Shown piece after piece: positions 1 through 10,992 of a DNA stretch of 64,000 nucleotides (the first letter of the stretch is position 1; every line of letters begins with the position of its first letter). The stretch lies in contig CP136068.1 in assembly GCA_032622095.1 (NCBI GenBank), forward strand, positions 55,448,025 through 55,512,024. Reading direction: 5' to 3'. The position numbers were made by a program, and so were the translations under genes. Below the pieces are notes generated by a model, which saw only the letters and a program-made list of their open reading frames with translations, had not been told where the DNA came from and searched no databases. The stretch is from Siphonodentalium dalli. Its lineage: Eukaryota; Mollusca; Scaphopoda; Gadilida; Siphonodentaliidae.

Positions 1-97
1 TCGACGGTTGCATTACAATGGGAAGCTGAGGTATCACTGTGAGTCGATTCTTTCTTGTTTTATTAAATCGAGCATCCAACAATAAGGCCTAAAAAAA

Positions 98-985
98 AAT
101 ACCTGTGTTTGGGGTCGCCCGACCGAGTCTAAAAAAAACGTGCGACTCAAAACTTTTATTCCGTGTTTGTCCCGCAGGTAAATAATAAACATGGCGTCCA
201 CGGACAGAATGATACTTGTCCGTGTGGACGTTAATAAATGTCCACACCAAAGTGTTTCTGGTAACCCGCTCGCTGGACCGCCCGCCGTAAACTTTTTATT
301 TGCAAAATAAATTTTTCACAACTTTCAGTCTGAAAATTACCAATCTCATTCTCCCAACTTGGCTTTATTCTTCCAGTTTCTATTAGTTTAAGTTGCTGAT
401 TTTAATTCAGTGAGTCGTTAGTCAAATTAACTTGCAAAATCGCGCTCACAAAACACACCAAACTGGGGTTAGTGGACCAACTGACATCCAGAAATGGGAT
501 GCCTCGAAAATAGGCAACTTTAACCGAAAATAAAACGAAGTCAATTAGACTTATGGGCCATGCATGGGCATGGGATATGTGTATTAACCCAATTGATATA
601 TGTAGGATGTTGGTTAATAGAAATTAAATGACTTCGAACATATAACAAGTGAATGTTTCCATAGAAATTCTCAATAAATCTGCAGTTAAATGTCAGTCTT
701 AAATTATAATATGCACAGTTCAAGGCTTGCAGCTACATGTAAAATAATATATAAATCATAACTCATCTAAATGGAACCAAGTGGTGTTTTCGTCTTTTGT
801 TACATGAGTCTCATCTGTCATCATAAAGATAACTGAATATAATGGACAAACAATGGAAAGACATTCAGTCAAAATCGTATAATTTGACTGGTAAGTTATA
901 TCGCTTTTATAGCCTTCATATAAAAAAAAAGAAGATAATCCCTACCTACCAATTTTCAGGTCAAGTTACCCCAAACACAGGTATT
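98..985. mobile_element. candidate TIR element with 18-bp inverted ends
   Basis: AATACCTGTGTTTGGGGT at 98-115 is repeated perfectly in inverse orientation at 968-985. Nothing coding is recognised between. Left flank is poly-A, so no clear target duplication is visible. The stretch also has a small imperfect hairpin at about 195-229. Superfamily unknown. Confidence 0.45.
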
Positions 986-992
986 AATTATT

Positions 993-1340
993 ATACCCCC
1001 CTTTAAAAAAAAGGGGGGTATACTGTTTTGCACCTGTCCGTCTGTACGTCCGTCCGATGTCTGTTCATCTCATAACTTCAACAGTTGTGCTGGGATCTCA
1101 ATGGAATTTGGTATGGATGTTCACTACTATGAGCACATTAAAAAGAGGGTTCCATTGTTTTGTTCTGATTTTCCGTTCTAGAGTTATACATCTTTGTTTA
1201 TCTGGAAATGTTGGCTTTTTGGTCCGTCTGGTGTCTGTTCATGTCATAACTTCAACAGTTGTGCTGGGATCTCAATGGAATTTGGTATGGATGTTCACTA
1301 CTATGAGGACATTCAATAGAGGGCTTGATGAATAAACTTT
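993..1340. repeat. TACCCCCC-hairpin tandem element
   Basis: Begins with a hairpin (taccccccttt...aaaggggggta), followed by a pyrimidine-rich gtccgtctgtacgtccgtcc stretch and two copies of a ~185-bp unit (ctcataacttcaacagttg at ~1069 and catgtcataacttcaacag at ~1240). This build is common in mollusc genomes. The 92-aa open frame across it is repeat-derived. Confidence 0.7.
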
Positions 1341-1423
1341 GGCAATATAGCAAGAGTTTGTTGCCAAAAATAACCGAGATTGATACACGTTACATGCTAT
1401 GCATAGTTGGGAGGCGAAGAAAC

Positions 1424-1830
1424 TTAAAGACATATCATGTACTTGTTCGGGTGCGTAAAACTGATAAGTTAGTACTCAGGCGCTATGACAACTGGAGGAA
1501 TGTAACAATCGACTAACATCGCCGAAAATTTGAAGCAAATCGACTTAAGATTTAAAGGTTTAAAGGTTCTCGCCAATCTTCATAGAAAACATCGTCAGAT
1601 CTACGCTCAATTGTAAATATTTACTACTCGATTCGGGACGCATCTACATGTATGGGCGATAAACTAACAAAAACGATTCGCCATCGAGAGTCACTGCATT
1701 TAATTAATATATAAGAATGACGATGTGTGTTGTCAAATTGGATATACTATTTGTAAAAATTACTACTTTGAACAAGATTATTTTCCATTTTTATTTGATC
1801 ACGATACCTGAGTGTTTCACATCACTTTAA
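1424..1830. mobile_element. dispersed MITE-like repeat, copy 1 (TTAA ends)
   Basis: Matches 35905-36229 over most of its length, including acttgttcgggtgcgt and tttaattaatatataagaatga. Both copies are bounded by TTAA (TTAAAGACAT... and ...CACTTTAA), which fits a TTAA-targeting family such as piggyBac or Kolobok, but the terminal inverted repeats are very short. Copy 1 has an extra ~80 bp near 1520-1605. Confidence 0.5.
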
Positions 1831-3297
1831 GAGATATTCATGTACCAGCCAGACACTCCTTTTCACTCCATGAGTCAGTCAAACGTCTTTAAGAGATACT
1901 GTCTATATAGAGAACAGTCCCAAATTTAACGGCTGTAATGCAACAGCCTTATGCAATAACAACCAATGTCCAGAGTGGTCAGCAAAAGCAATATATTTCA
2001 CATAGATGTAAGCATTCCACCGGCTGCTCCAGAAATAATAGCAATTGACATGTGGAAGTACATGTACAACATCTCACTTGCTTGGCACAGGATCACAACC
2101 GATCAGCAGCTGCAAGATTTATCTGTGTGTTCTGTTCCAGGGACATTATCCACAGATTAATTAGATGACATGCACGTGCTGCTGACTTAAATTGGTTCTG
2201 TCCGTACACTGGTGGCCAGTATGTGGTTAAGCCATGATCTCGAATCGGTACTTTGATCATGCAGAGAACACACCTTTGAATAATATGCTTTTAAAGACCT
2301 CATTTATGACTATAGCGATCCAGTGCCATATGCATACCACTGAACCCATAACCTTTGGGAACCCTGGGCAAGTAATAATATCTCACGGATGAGAAAATTA
2401 TGTACACAATCTCACACTCTTGTAAAAAGGGTCAGGTTACTACACATGGGAGATGCGTTTCCCAAAATCTATACATGTAAGTACATTATAAAACCTGAAC
2501 AAAAACATGGTGTTGCAATGAACAAACACGCTTCTGTGCAGCGAATGAATCTCCCTACAGCGACAAATGGCCTAACTTCATATAATAAGACCAGCGTTCA
2601 TAGCCCTGACTCAGAATCCCATACGTAATATTCAGAAGCCGATTTGGTTTGGATCCTTCAATGGCTTCCTAAATTCTTCTTCGTGCTTCCGATTTGATGT
2701 TGAAATGGATAAATAATTAGTTAAATGTGTTAGTAAATTACATGTAGCATCATATTCCATATACTGATAGTCTATTATGGGAATTTATGAAAACTAAGAT
2801 TTTCACGTGTTTAAGCTGCCATCTGGGTAGCCATCTTTGAAACCAATATTAATTATTAAGCTAACATATATTTAGTTTGCTCCAGAAATCATAACCATTG
2901 TCCATTATCTGTTTTTCTGTATATTTGCCAACACTGTGATGGTACAAGCCATTGGTTTATGACAATTTAAGCCATTTTGACCACCATCTTTGTTTTATCC
3001 TGATTTCTCAAATTCCCCAAGGCTGATGGCTGATCAGCTGGTGGATTCTTTAGAAGTGGACCCTAGACCCCCAGAATCCGTTGAGAAAAAAACTATATAT
3101 GCTAAAACATGCATTGATGGGTTGGCGGCCAGATTAATAGTTTATTTAGCAAGTCACAGTAAATATGCAGTACATTTGTTATTTTTATTGTAACAAGTGT
3201 TCTGTCAGGGCATATGATGTCATGATTGGCCATATTGGATTCAATCTCTGGCAATCTTTGGAAACTCGTTTCACGACACTATATATATCTTTTCCAG
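1831..3297. other. intron sequence, nothing recognised
   Basis: AT-rich sequence with a few short open frames that match nothing I know. No exon with the phase needed before 3298 (ending in a split Ala codon) was found. Confidence 0.5.
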
Positions 3298-3383
3298 CTG
3301 AGTTCATCATTCATCTGGCGGAGAAGAACAGTACCTTTGAATCATTTAAGAAAGCATTAGATGAGAATGGGGCTGAATTTACG
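3298..3383 (+). CDS. DHX8: DHX8 exon, N-terminal helical region
   Basis: The exon starts after a tttccag acceptor with two bases that complete an Ala codon, and ends at ACG|gtaagc. It encodes about 29 residues including [13 protein letters not shown] and NGAEFT, which match the human DHX8 N-terminal segment (EFVISLAEKNTTF, NGAEFT). The next exon begins in phase 0 with DSL, as in human. The preceding exon (human residues up to about 50) must end with a single G of the split codon; I found no such exon between 1 and 3297. Confidence 0.93.
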
Positions 3384-3852
3384 GTAAGCTTATCATTATT
3401 ATCATTACCTGGTGTTATGTAATTGGCTGTTCAAATTATTGTTTTGGAGTTATAAAAAACCCATTATTTTGCAGATAAACAGTTTGGCCTGCAAAGGATG
3501 CACTGGTTTAGAAGCTTGAAGTGCTTAGCAAAGCATCATTTCAAGATACTGATTGACAAAAAAACTAAACATTGAACATTGAAGTTGTGATAATTAGCTC
3601 TATTACCAGTAATAATATAGAACCATCACATTGTCCACAAAGTGCCATCCATTGTAATGATTTATTAATGTTGGATGCATTTATGTAGCACATTCCATTA
3701 TTAACTTGTATGCACTATTATCCCCTCTGTAGAATTGTAAGCCTTCTTAGGCAGCATTGTTCTTCTAGGGCCATACCACACCGTAGCCCGGTGTTCTTGT
3801 TCGATATATGTTAACTAAACAGGAAACACTTATTTCGTATTACCCCGCAAAA

Positions 3853-4024
3853 ATTGTCGTCGCTAGGCCTACCGTATATAGAGAAGACAGATTTTACACG
3901 GGTCATAACAATCTCGTATTCCCCTTGTAAAACTGATATTACCCGCCAAATAATGTCGTCGGTATATAGAGAAGACAGATTTTACACGGTCATAACGATC
4001 TCGTATGCCCCTTGTAAAACTTAT
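3853..4024. repeat. 89-bp satellite array, left part
   Basis: About two diverged units of a repeat containing attgtcgtcg, gagaagacagattttacacg and ctcgtatgccccttgtaaaac. The array continues at 9229 after the DIRS-like insertion. Confidence 0.8.
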
Positions 4025-4215
4025 ATTTCCGCCAAAGGAAGCCCTCACACTGAACTATATGGATAGATGTCCTGCGTTTGTAAACCATAGCAGAAAAGGG
4101 TTAACTTTTTGGTCGCCTACGGTAACTAATGGTCAGTGGCTTGCCTCGGTATCAGTCACGCATGCGCAGTCCCAATATAATTCACTGTACAGATTGAATT
4201 AGCCAGTTTATTTTT
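4025..4215 (+). repeat. left inverted terminal repeat of DIRS-like copy 1
   Basis: Starts atttccgccaaaggaagccc, then cactgaactatatggat, and runs to about cagtttatttttc. From 4055 on it is the inverse of 9010-9177. Confidence 0.85.
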
Positions 4216-4454
4216 CTGCTACTAACCGAACGGATCATAAGGGAGTATTTTTCCGAATTTGTCGTTTAACAATAGCGACAAATTCAATTTATCGATACAA
4301 TAATTACTGGTCGCCTACGCGTTCGTTTTTATAATTATCGTTTCGAATTCACGGACCGTTTCGTTTCAAACATATAATTGTTCGTGTTTTTCGAATAGGC
4401 GGCTGACTTCAAAATTTTCGAATATGAAAATCGACATTTCGCCATAATCAGCCG

Positions 4455-5155
4455 CCATTTCAAGGCCTTACGAGGCGCATAGACTACTGTGAACAATTCA
4501 TCTATGTAATTATTATAGAACCTATAAGGTATGATATAATTTGTCAGATATAAAAAATGCCACGTGATTCGCTAACGGAAGTCTGATTTCGGGAATTTAT
4601 TTACGCGTGGACATTTATTTAGCAATAATTACCATCGCTACTGACGCTATCTATCATAATGTTATGAACAACATTCTTTCTCATAATACTTTGTTGTTTT
4701 ATGGTTCTATACCACTGATCCAGATGTGTTGGTCACATTCAAACTTAAAGTTGATAACATTAACATCTTGGTTTATCAATGTCAAAAACAGATACCATTT
4801 CAAGGCCTTACGAGGCGCACAGATTATTGTGAGAAATACATCTATGGAATTATTATAGCACCTATAAGGTATGATTGAATTTGTCAGATATCAAAAATGC
4901 CACGTGATTCTCCGCCGGAAATATCATAATTTCGTGGGAATTATTTTGATGTTTTAATGCGTGGAAATTTATTTAACAATAATTCCATCGCTACTGACGC
5001 TATCTCTCGTCATGTTATGAACAACGTGCTTTCACATAATACTATGTTTCAATACAAATGATCCAGATGTGTTAATCACGTTTGACCTTGAAGTTGATTA
5101 CAATCTACCCAAGAATACTGACAGTTGATTAGATCTTGGTTTATCAATGTCACAT
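4455..5155. repeat. 340-bp tandem duplication inside DIRS-like copy 1
   Basis: caaggccttacgaggcgca occurs at 4461 and 4801, and the following ~330 bp align with moderate divergence. Copy 2 of the element has this unit only once (~26385 on). Confidence 0.75.
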
Positions 5156-6171
5156 GCATAACAATAACTTCATATGACAGTAGTACCGTAGTGCTACGAA
5201 TAAATCTCAGCCATGTCATAGAGGTATGTCGATTAATAGCTACCTTGTATATACCGCTATTCTCAAAGTGATTGACCAGAGAAACGGGGTGATACCCCGG
5301 TCATGACCGCGGTGATACCGGTAATAAACGGTAGCGGTATCGAGACGGTCATGGCGTGAAGTTACGGTATTGGGTGATGATACAGTGGTCTTTTAGCGGG
5401 CACCGCATTAATTTTGTTGAATACCGCGGTGATTTTCATGGAACTCTTTTAGGGGAGGTATTTACTCGCGCATGCTTGTTCGCGTTAACAAGCGGTATCG
5501 GTGCCGCGGTGTTGGAGGATACCGCGGTATAGTACCGCCATATTAACTGGGTGACACCACGTTATTGGTGGTTAATTACTTTAAGTATGGCGGTAGGTCT
5601 AATGAACAATAGCTGCGATTATACACCAGCCGGTTCAGCAAGCCGGTCTGAACCGGTGGGCTTGTAAATTTCTGAGAAGGATCCAGGGATGTTTTTCTAC
5701 CTGCTACAGGTTTGGGCGCTCAAACTCTGGAGACCCTGGGGATAGTAATTATTAAAGTGGTTCTCCATTATTTCAACAAATTTTTCTAAGAGAAGAATAA
5801 TTCAACAACTAAACATGAAAATCGGATGAGATAGTCTACTAGTATGATATAGAGCCTTTATTTGCACCATCTCTGGATCCTTCCCAGGTAATATTTCTCG
5901 GTCGGATCTCTTCTCGGGCAGGAACAGTTCACGCTCCCCCGATTATGCCGCGGCATTAAATCAATTAGTGGGGAAGCGACCGGTGGCGATGCAGGGGTAC
6001 TTGGGACCCCCAGGACATTTGGTCCCACACCGGCGCAAGCGGTTCTGTGTGCTGAAGTTGCCAAAATCGCGTGCGAACGTAACGACACCGGCTGGGCGGC
6101 CTACGGCGACTTCGGCATAGGGCAGTGGCCCTACCCATGAGGTAGCAAGCCCGGTCCCCTTGGTCACGATC

Positions 6172-6180
6172 TATATAAAG
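6172..6180 (+). promoter_or_regulatory. TATA box before Gag-like ORF, copy 1
   Basis: TATATAAAG lies 46 bp before the ATG at 6226, downstream of a GC-rich stretch. The same box and spacing are conserved in copy 2 (27726-27734). Confidence 0.5.
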
Positions 6181-6225
6181 ACACGGCCTTGCCTGCCTCT
6201 CAGCCGTCTTGGGGTTTCTGCTGCA

Positions 6226-6722
6226 ATGGCCTCTACCCATCGTTCTGCTTGGACAGGACATTCAGCTTGGTCGGGACCACCTGCATTTGGGGGGGGGGGG
6301 GGGGGGGGGGGGCTCACCCCGGTCCGATGGCTCCACCTCCTTCCGGTTATCAGAAGAAACCACTTTTGGCTATGGGATTCTTCATTTCGACACTGGACTC
6401 CAAAATTGGAACTCAGTTTATCAGCCTTAAAATTCCATGGGAGGTATTTACTCCTCGATTGAGCCATCGCCGGAATGGGCCTCCCTCTAGTGTTTTGTCG
6501 TCCATTATTGCAGGTTGTTCCGACGCTAGGGCAGAGAGCGACATGCTATCCTTACACCCCAAGGCGTCTGAGGCTTTCGATGACGACCCGTCTGCGCACA
6601 ATACGTCAGACTGTGGGTCTTTTCGGTCGTCACAGTCTGGCATCGGTAAGGCAGAAGCTGCGGATCGTGATTTCCTATCCACGGATTATCTCATCTATAG
6701 GCTTCTTCCTACTGAACTATGA
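6226..6722 (+). pseudogene. Gag-like ORF of DIRS-like copy 1, frameshifted at poly-G
   Basis: Starts MASTHRSAWTGHSAW, a Gly/Pro/Trp/Ser-rich sequence, then a run of 24 G (6289-6312). After it the frame used in copy 2 (PMAPPPSGYQ) is shifted, so the reading frame from the ATG is altered. A second block (about 6460-6722) has SDARAESDMLSLHP and DDDPSAHNTSD, open in both copies. Gag assignment is inferred from position and composition only. Confidence 0.4.
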
Positions 6723-7057
6723 ACTCTCAAGCCCTCCTGGCACGCCCTGCGCAATCGTACCACCGTCTTCAAAATGCATCGAGAACTCGATCTATCTTAC
6801 CTGTGATATACATTTCATAGGTAAGTGACACGACCCGCGACTGACACACTGGTCAATAGACTTCACACATGAATGAAGCACATTTACATGGAAAGCATTT
6901 CTCTTGTCACGTGCCACAACGACCCTGCCAATGGCCTGGCCGACAGAGTACATCTCATGGCTCTTCATACTACTATTACCAATATCAATTTGATTATCTG
7001 GCACATGGTAATAAAATTAACAGGGCACTGCACGCCTATAGACAATAGACAATAACG

Positions 7058-7450
7058 CGGGCAAAGACGTTTGCACTGTCCATCTCAGCTTTCTAGGAAG
7101 CTCATTGACTAGCGTTATAGACCTTTCTTTGCAGGCAGGGGACCACCCAGTCCGAGTGGATCCCAACCCCATGGCACCCGATCATACGGGCCTGAAACCA
7201 TGCTGCCAACTCTGCGCGCTTCGGTATATGCCGGAATTGTCCTATCAACATTCGACAATAAAAACAGGCAAAGACGTTTGCGCTGTCCAGCTCAGCTTTC
7301 GAGGAAGCTCTTTGACTAGCCATCAAACCTTTCCTTGCAGGCAGGGACCAACCCATATGAGGGGATCCCAACCACATGGCACCAGCCGCCCAATCATAAG
7401 GGCCTGAGATCATGCTGACAACTCTGCTCGCTTCGGTCTATGCTGGATTT
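7058..7450. repeat. internal ~200-bp duplication in DIRS-like copy 1
   Basis: Two diverged units, each with caaagacgtttgc(a/g)ctgtcc, gcaggcaggg and catgctg(c/a)caactctgc. The same pair is present in copy 2 at about 28624-29010. Confidence 0.7.
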
Positions 7451-7846
7451 GTCCTATTTTCCTTAAACATGTCTTCAACAGGACCACTTAGGTCGGGGGA
7501 GCTCCTCTCCATCATGGCTCTTAAAATTCAATAAGTAACAACATTATAAAGGGATGTGTGTCCTTTACTAGGAGGATAAAAATTTTCATTTGTTTCCTTA
7601 ATCAGCGAGCCTTTTTGGAGGGGGTCTTCCCCTAGTTTGCTGCATGCCTCACACTAACATATCACACACCTAGGTCGTTCTGCTGCATGTTTGGGGGGGG
7701 GAAAGTGACATGATGTTCTGGGCAGAGGCTCAGAACTGAATATTCCGCATGGTGACAATTTACCCGTGGTTATCATCTGATTACATTGAACATCATTTGA
7801 ACTTTTGAAATTTTGAAATTTTTATATCATTTTTATATATTTATAT

Positions 7847-8204
7847 CAGTCCTTCCCAGGAGACGGGAGTGATTGCTCTCGAACCCGTATGCACTCGTAA
7901 TTTTCAATTCACGTGTGCTAAAATTCGCACCCGTCCTTCTTCACAAAATACTAATGGAGACTGTAATTGTTGGTTCAATATTGAACTATTTTAAGGTTTA
8001 TTTAGATGCTTTACCATCTCAGTGCAACTATGGCATATTAAAGTGTAACTAGACATAGGTCTATTCCACAATGACTTTTGGTTTGAGCAAAAACCAAACT
8101 TACATGTACAATTATGGTATCGTATGGGTGCCATATTACACCCGTCTTCTGCATTACGGGAGCAAATAAATGCTCTCGGTGTGTTTTCCTCATGGGAAGG
8201 ACTG
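7847..8204 (+). mobile_element. MITE with CAGTCCTTCCCA ends, copy A
   Basis: 358 bp, inverted ends CAGTCCTTCCCAGGAG and CTCATGGGAAGGACTG. Flanked by an exact 7-bp duplication TTTATAT (7840-7846 and 8205-8211). Element copy 2 has no insertion at the corresponding place (~29470), giving an empty site. The family has two other copies here. Confidence 0.85.
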
Positions 8205-8845
8205 TTTATATACTCGTAAGATTTGTATCACAGGATTTCTGTCGGATATCCTGTGATGCATAGGTACCTCAGAGAGGGCTCCCTCTGTTCAGATGGCTTG
8301 ACTCCATTATCGTTGTACAACCTGTTTGGCCTAATGGGTTCTCAACTCAATCCCTGTGCCACAAATTTGGCATCAGGTTCTCTGGGTTTTTCTTTGGCGA
8401 ATAGCAGTTAGTTAACTTAGGTTGTCTCGCCATCGATGGAGTGGGCCTCCGTCTGCAGGTCGTTCTGTCGCTAAGGCGGAGAGTGAGTTAGTCTCCTTCC
8501 TTCATGATCCTGCATCATGGGACCTTGACGGGTGGGACCTTAGAACAGACAGCTGAAGAAGACGACACAGAGAGGAACGAAGAGTTTCTTCTAACGTTAT
8601 ACTTGCTCGGTTCGCTCGCAACTATGCATTGGATGGCACCTCATGGGATGTTTGTTTCAAAACAAGGGGGGCGGTACACATTTGAGCAATATAGCACTCT
8701 AACTATATGAGTTATTTCACGTAAATAATCCTAACAGATTCATTAAAGTGTTCATATATGGTACAATCTGTTTTAGAAGAGTACCTTTACTCAAAATTTG
8801 GCTATTAACTTTATTGCTCGTGCCTCCTCCTGGGCTTGCATTCTA

Positions 8846-8944
8846 ATCCATATAGTTCAGTGTGAGGGCTTCCTTTGGCGGAAATATGATATTTTTAAAA
8901 ATATAATATATATTTCCTTAAAGAAAGCCTGAACACTGAACTAT
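8846..8944. repeat. internal complementary region (ICR) of DIRS-like copy 1
   Basis: 8846-8885 is the exact reverse complement of the element's left 40 bp. It runs directly into the reverse complement of its right end (ttaaagaaagcctgaacact...). The joint shares the AAT found at both element boundaries, as expected of a template for circle formation. Confidence 0.85.
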
Positions 8945-9009
8945 CATAGGGCCCTCCCATGGCGGTGCCATTCCCAACCCCGCGACTCGCCAATCTTCTG
9001 ATTGAGTTG

Positions 9010-9228
9010 AAAATAAACTGGCTAATTCAATCTGTACAGTGAATTATATTGGGACTCGCGCATGCGTGACTGATACCGAGGCAAGCCACTGACCATTAGT
9101 TACCGTAGGCGACCAAAAAGTTAACCCTTTTCTGCTATGGTTTACAAACGCAGGACATCTATCCATATAGTTCAGTGTTCAGGCTTTCTTTAAGGAAATA
9201 TATATTATATTTTTAAAAATATCATATT
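9010..9228. repeat. right terminal repeat of DIRS-like copy 1
   Basis: Inverse of the left terminus up to atagttcagtg, then an end unique to the right side (ttcaggctttctttaagg and an AT-rich tail). Confidence 0.85.
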
Positions 9229-9440
9229 ATACCCGGCAAAAATTGTCGTCGCTATATGTAGAAGACATATTTTACACGGGTCATAACAATCTCGTATGCC
9301 CCGTGTAAAACTGATATTACCCCCGCAAAAATTGTCGTCGCTATATAGAGAAGACAGATTTTACACGGGTCATAACAATCTCGTATGCCCCGTGTAAAAC
9401 TGATATTACCCCCGCAAAAATTGTCGTCGCTATATTAGAG
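9229..9440. repeat. 89-bp satellite array, right part
   Basis: About 2.4 units, e.g. gatattac at 9313 and 9402 (89 bp apart). Same repeat as 3853-4024, so the array was split by the element between them. Confidence 0.85.
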
Positions 9441-10992
9441 GAGCAGCCAAACGTCAAAAGTGGTCGGATACCCCTACCCTCGGTAGAACAAGTTGAAACC
9501 AACCTTTTATGGAAGGTAAATATATATCATTTATGAAAATAATTCTTGGCCTTGCCGGAATTGGTGGCAGCTATGTATGGTAAGACTATTTGTGGAGGTA
9601 CCCTACCGAAAAATTAGCCTGTTTTCAGCGGTTGGCCAGCTATACACAATTGGTTAAAAGTTAAGCATATCACCAAAAAACAGAACGTTTTATTTGTTAT
9701 TATGTGGTACATGGTGATACTAGATTGGAACGTTCTTATTTTTTCTGGTTTGTTTGAGATTTCACGACGTCATGGTAGAGAATGTAACGTTATGCGTCAA
9801 AAAATCATGACGATTCAGAGAAACTGTCGCCCGTCAACTCTGTACAAAACTAGCACGCTGGATTGAGCTTATCTTGTCATATATGTTTGGAAAGAATGGA
9901 GTATTTTCTACCCGGAGGTATTAATTTTATTACCATATCCCTATAATTATTGTAATTAATTGGAGAAAACTTACCCCTCCCCCAATGTCATAAAATGCTG
10001 AGTATAGCCATCGCCTGGGATTGGATCCCAGAATGATAGAATAGTGCGTAGTATTTCCTTTTATTTCGTGTAGAACACACATAACAAATGTAAAATGCAA
10101 ATTTCCAACCATATTCACCATTAGAAGAGTATCAAAATCCAAGATGGCGTCCAATATGGCATTCAGTTTTTATTTTAAGACTCTGTGGAGCAACATACGA
10201 AAAATCCCGAAAAGGAACGTCCCCAGTGGTAAAATCTATATTATTGTAGTGACGACATAGAATAACATTTCATATCAAACATTAATTTGACCATTAATAT
10301 ATCTTTTCAATTGGTAAGCTAATAGGTAGAACTGTATCCCTCCATCCAATGTCATAAAATTCGAAATAAAGTTATCGACTGGGATTGGAACCACGAGTGA
10401 TAGCATTAGGCGCAGTATGTGTGTTATTTAATGTTCAACACACATACGAAGTGACAGGTATGAATTTCCATCCATATTCACTATTAGAAGAGTTTGATAC
10501 AACAAAATGGCGTCCAATATGGCGTCCAATTTTAATTGTACCACTTAGCGATCGCACAGACGAACGAACTAAAAGGGAACGTCCCCTGTGGCATATTGTA
10601 TATCATTGAAGTGACTAGATAGACGATATCTCATAGGAAACAGTAGTTTCACCGTTAGTCTATCTTATCAGTTGGAGAATTAGTAAACAAAAACTTAATC
10701 AACACCCAGTCACAAACGTCCACATAATGGCGGCACTTGTGACTATAGTCCAGAATGCAAAGAATTAAGCAAATCGTTCGGAATTACTTTGTGTTGAATA
10801 CAACGAAGAAACATAAAATGTAAAATTTGCATCCACTTCTGGTCTTAGTAGACAACCAAAATCAAAGATGACGCCCAATATGACGGCTAATTTTAATGCC
10901 AACACGCTGCGAACAATGAAGACGAAAGTCGCTCAAAATGTATCATACGGCAGTTTGAGGCGATATATTGTTTAGATTGTGTGTTTATATTA

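Larger units (their letters stand above)
4025..9228 (+). mobile_element. DIRS-like retroelement, family 1 copy 1 (no RT or recombinase seen)
   Basis: About 5.2 kb. The left terminus (4025 to ~4215) is inverted at ~9010-9177. The outer ~50 bp of the right end (9178-9228) is different from the left end. An internal complementary region (8846-8944) equals the reverse complement of the left 40 bp joined to the reverse complement of the right ~60 bp. This is the layout of DIRS-type tyrosine-recombinase retrotransposons. ATT is found at both boundaries and there is no target duplication. I recognise no reverse transcriptase, RNase H, recombinase or methyltransferase frame; only Gag-like fragments. 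Contains a 340-bp internal duplication (4455-5155), a nested MITE (7847-8204) and a 24-G tract. About 4.5 kb are shared with 25930-30578. Confidence 0.8.

Noticed and set aside
1-52. Possible exon end at the window start (…gaggtatcact|gtgagt)
   Set aside because: The short reading does not match the DHX8 N terminus, and nothing else supports it.
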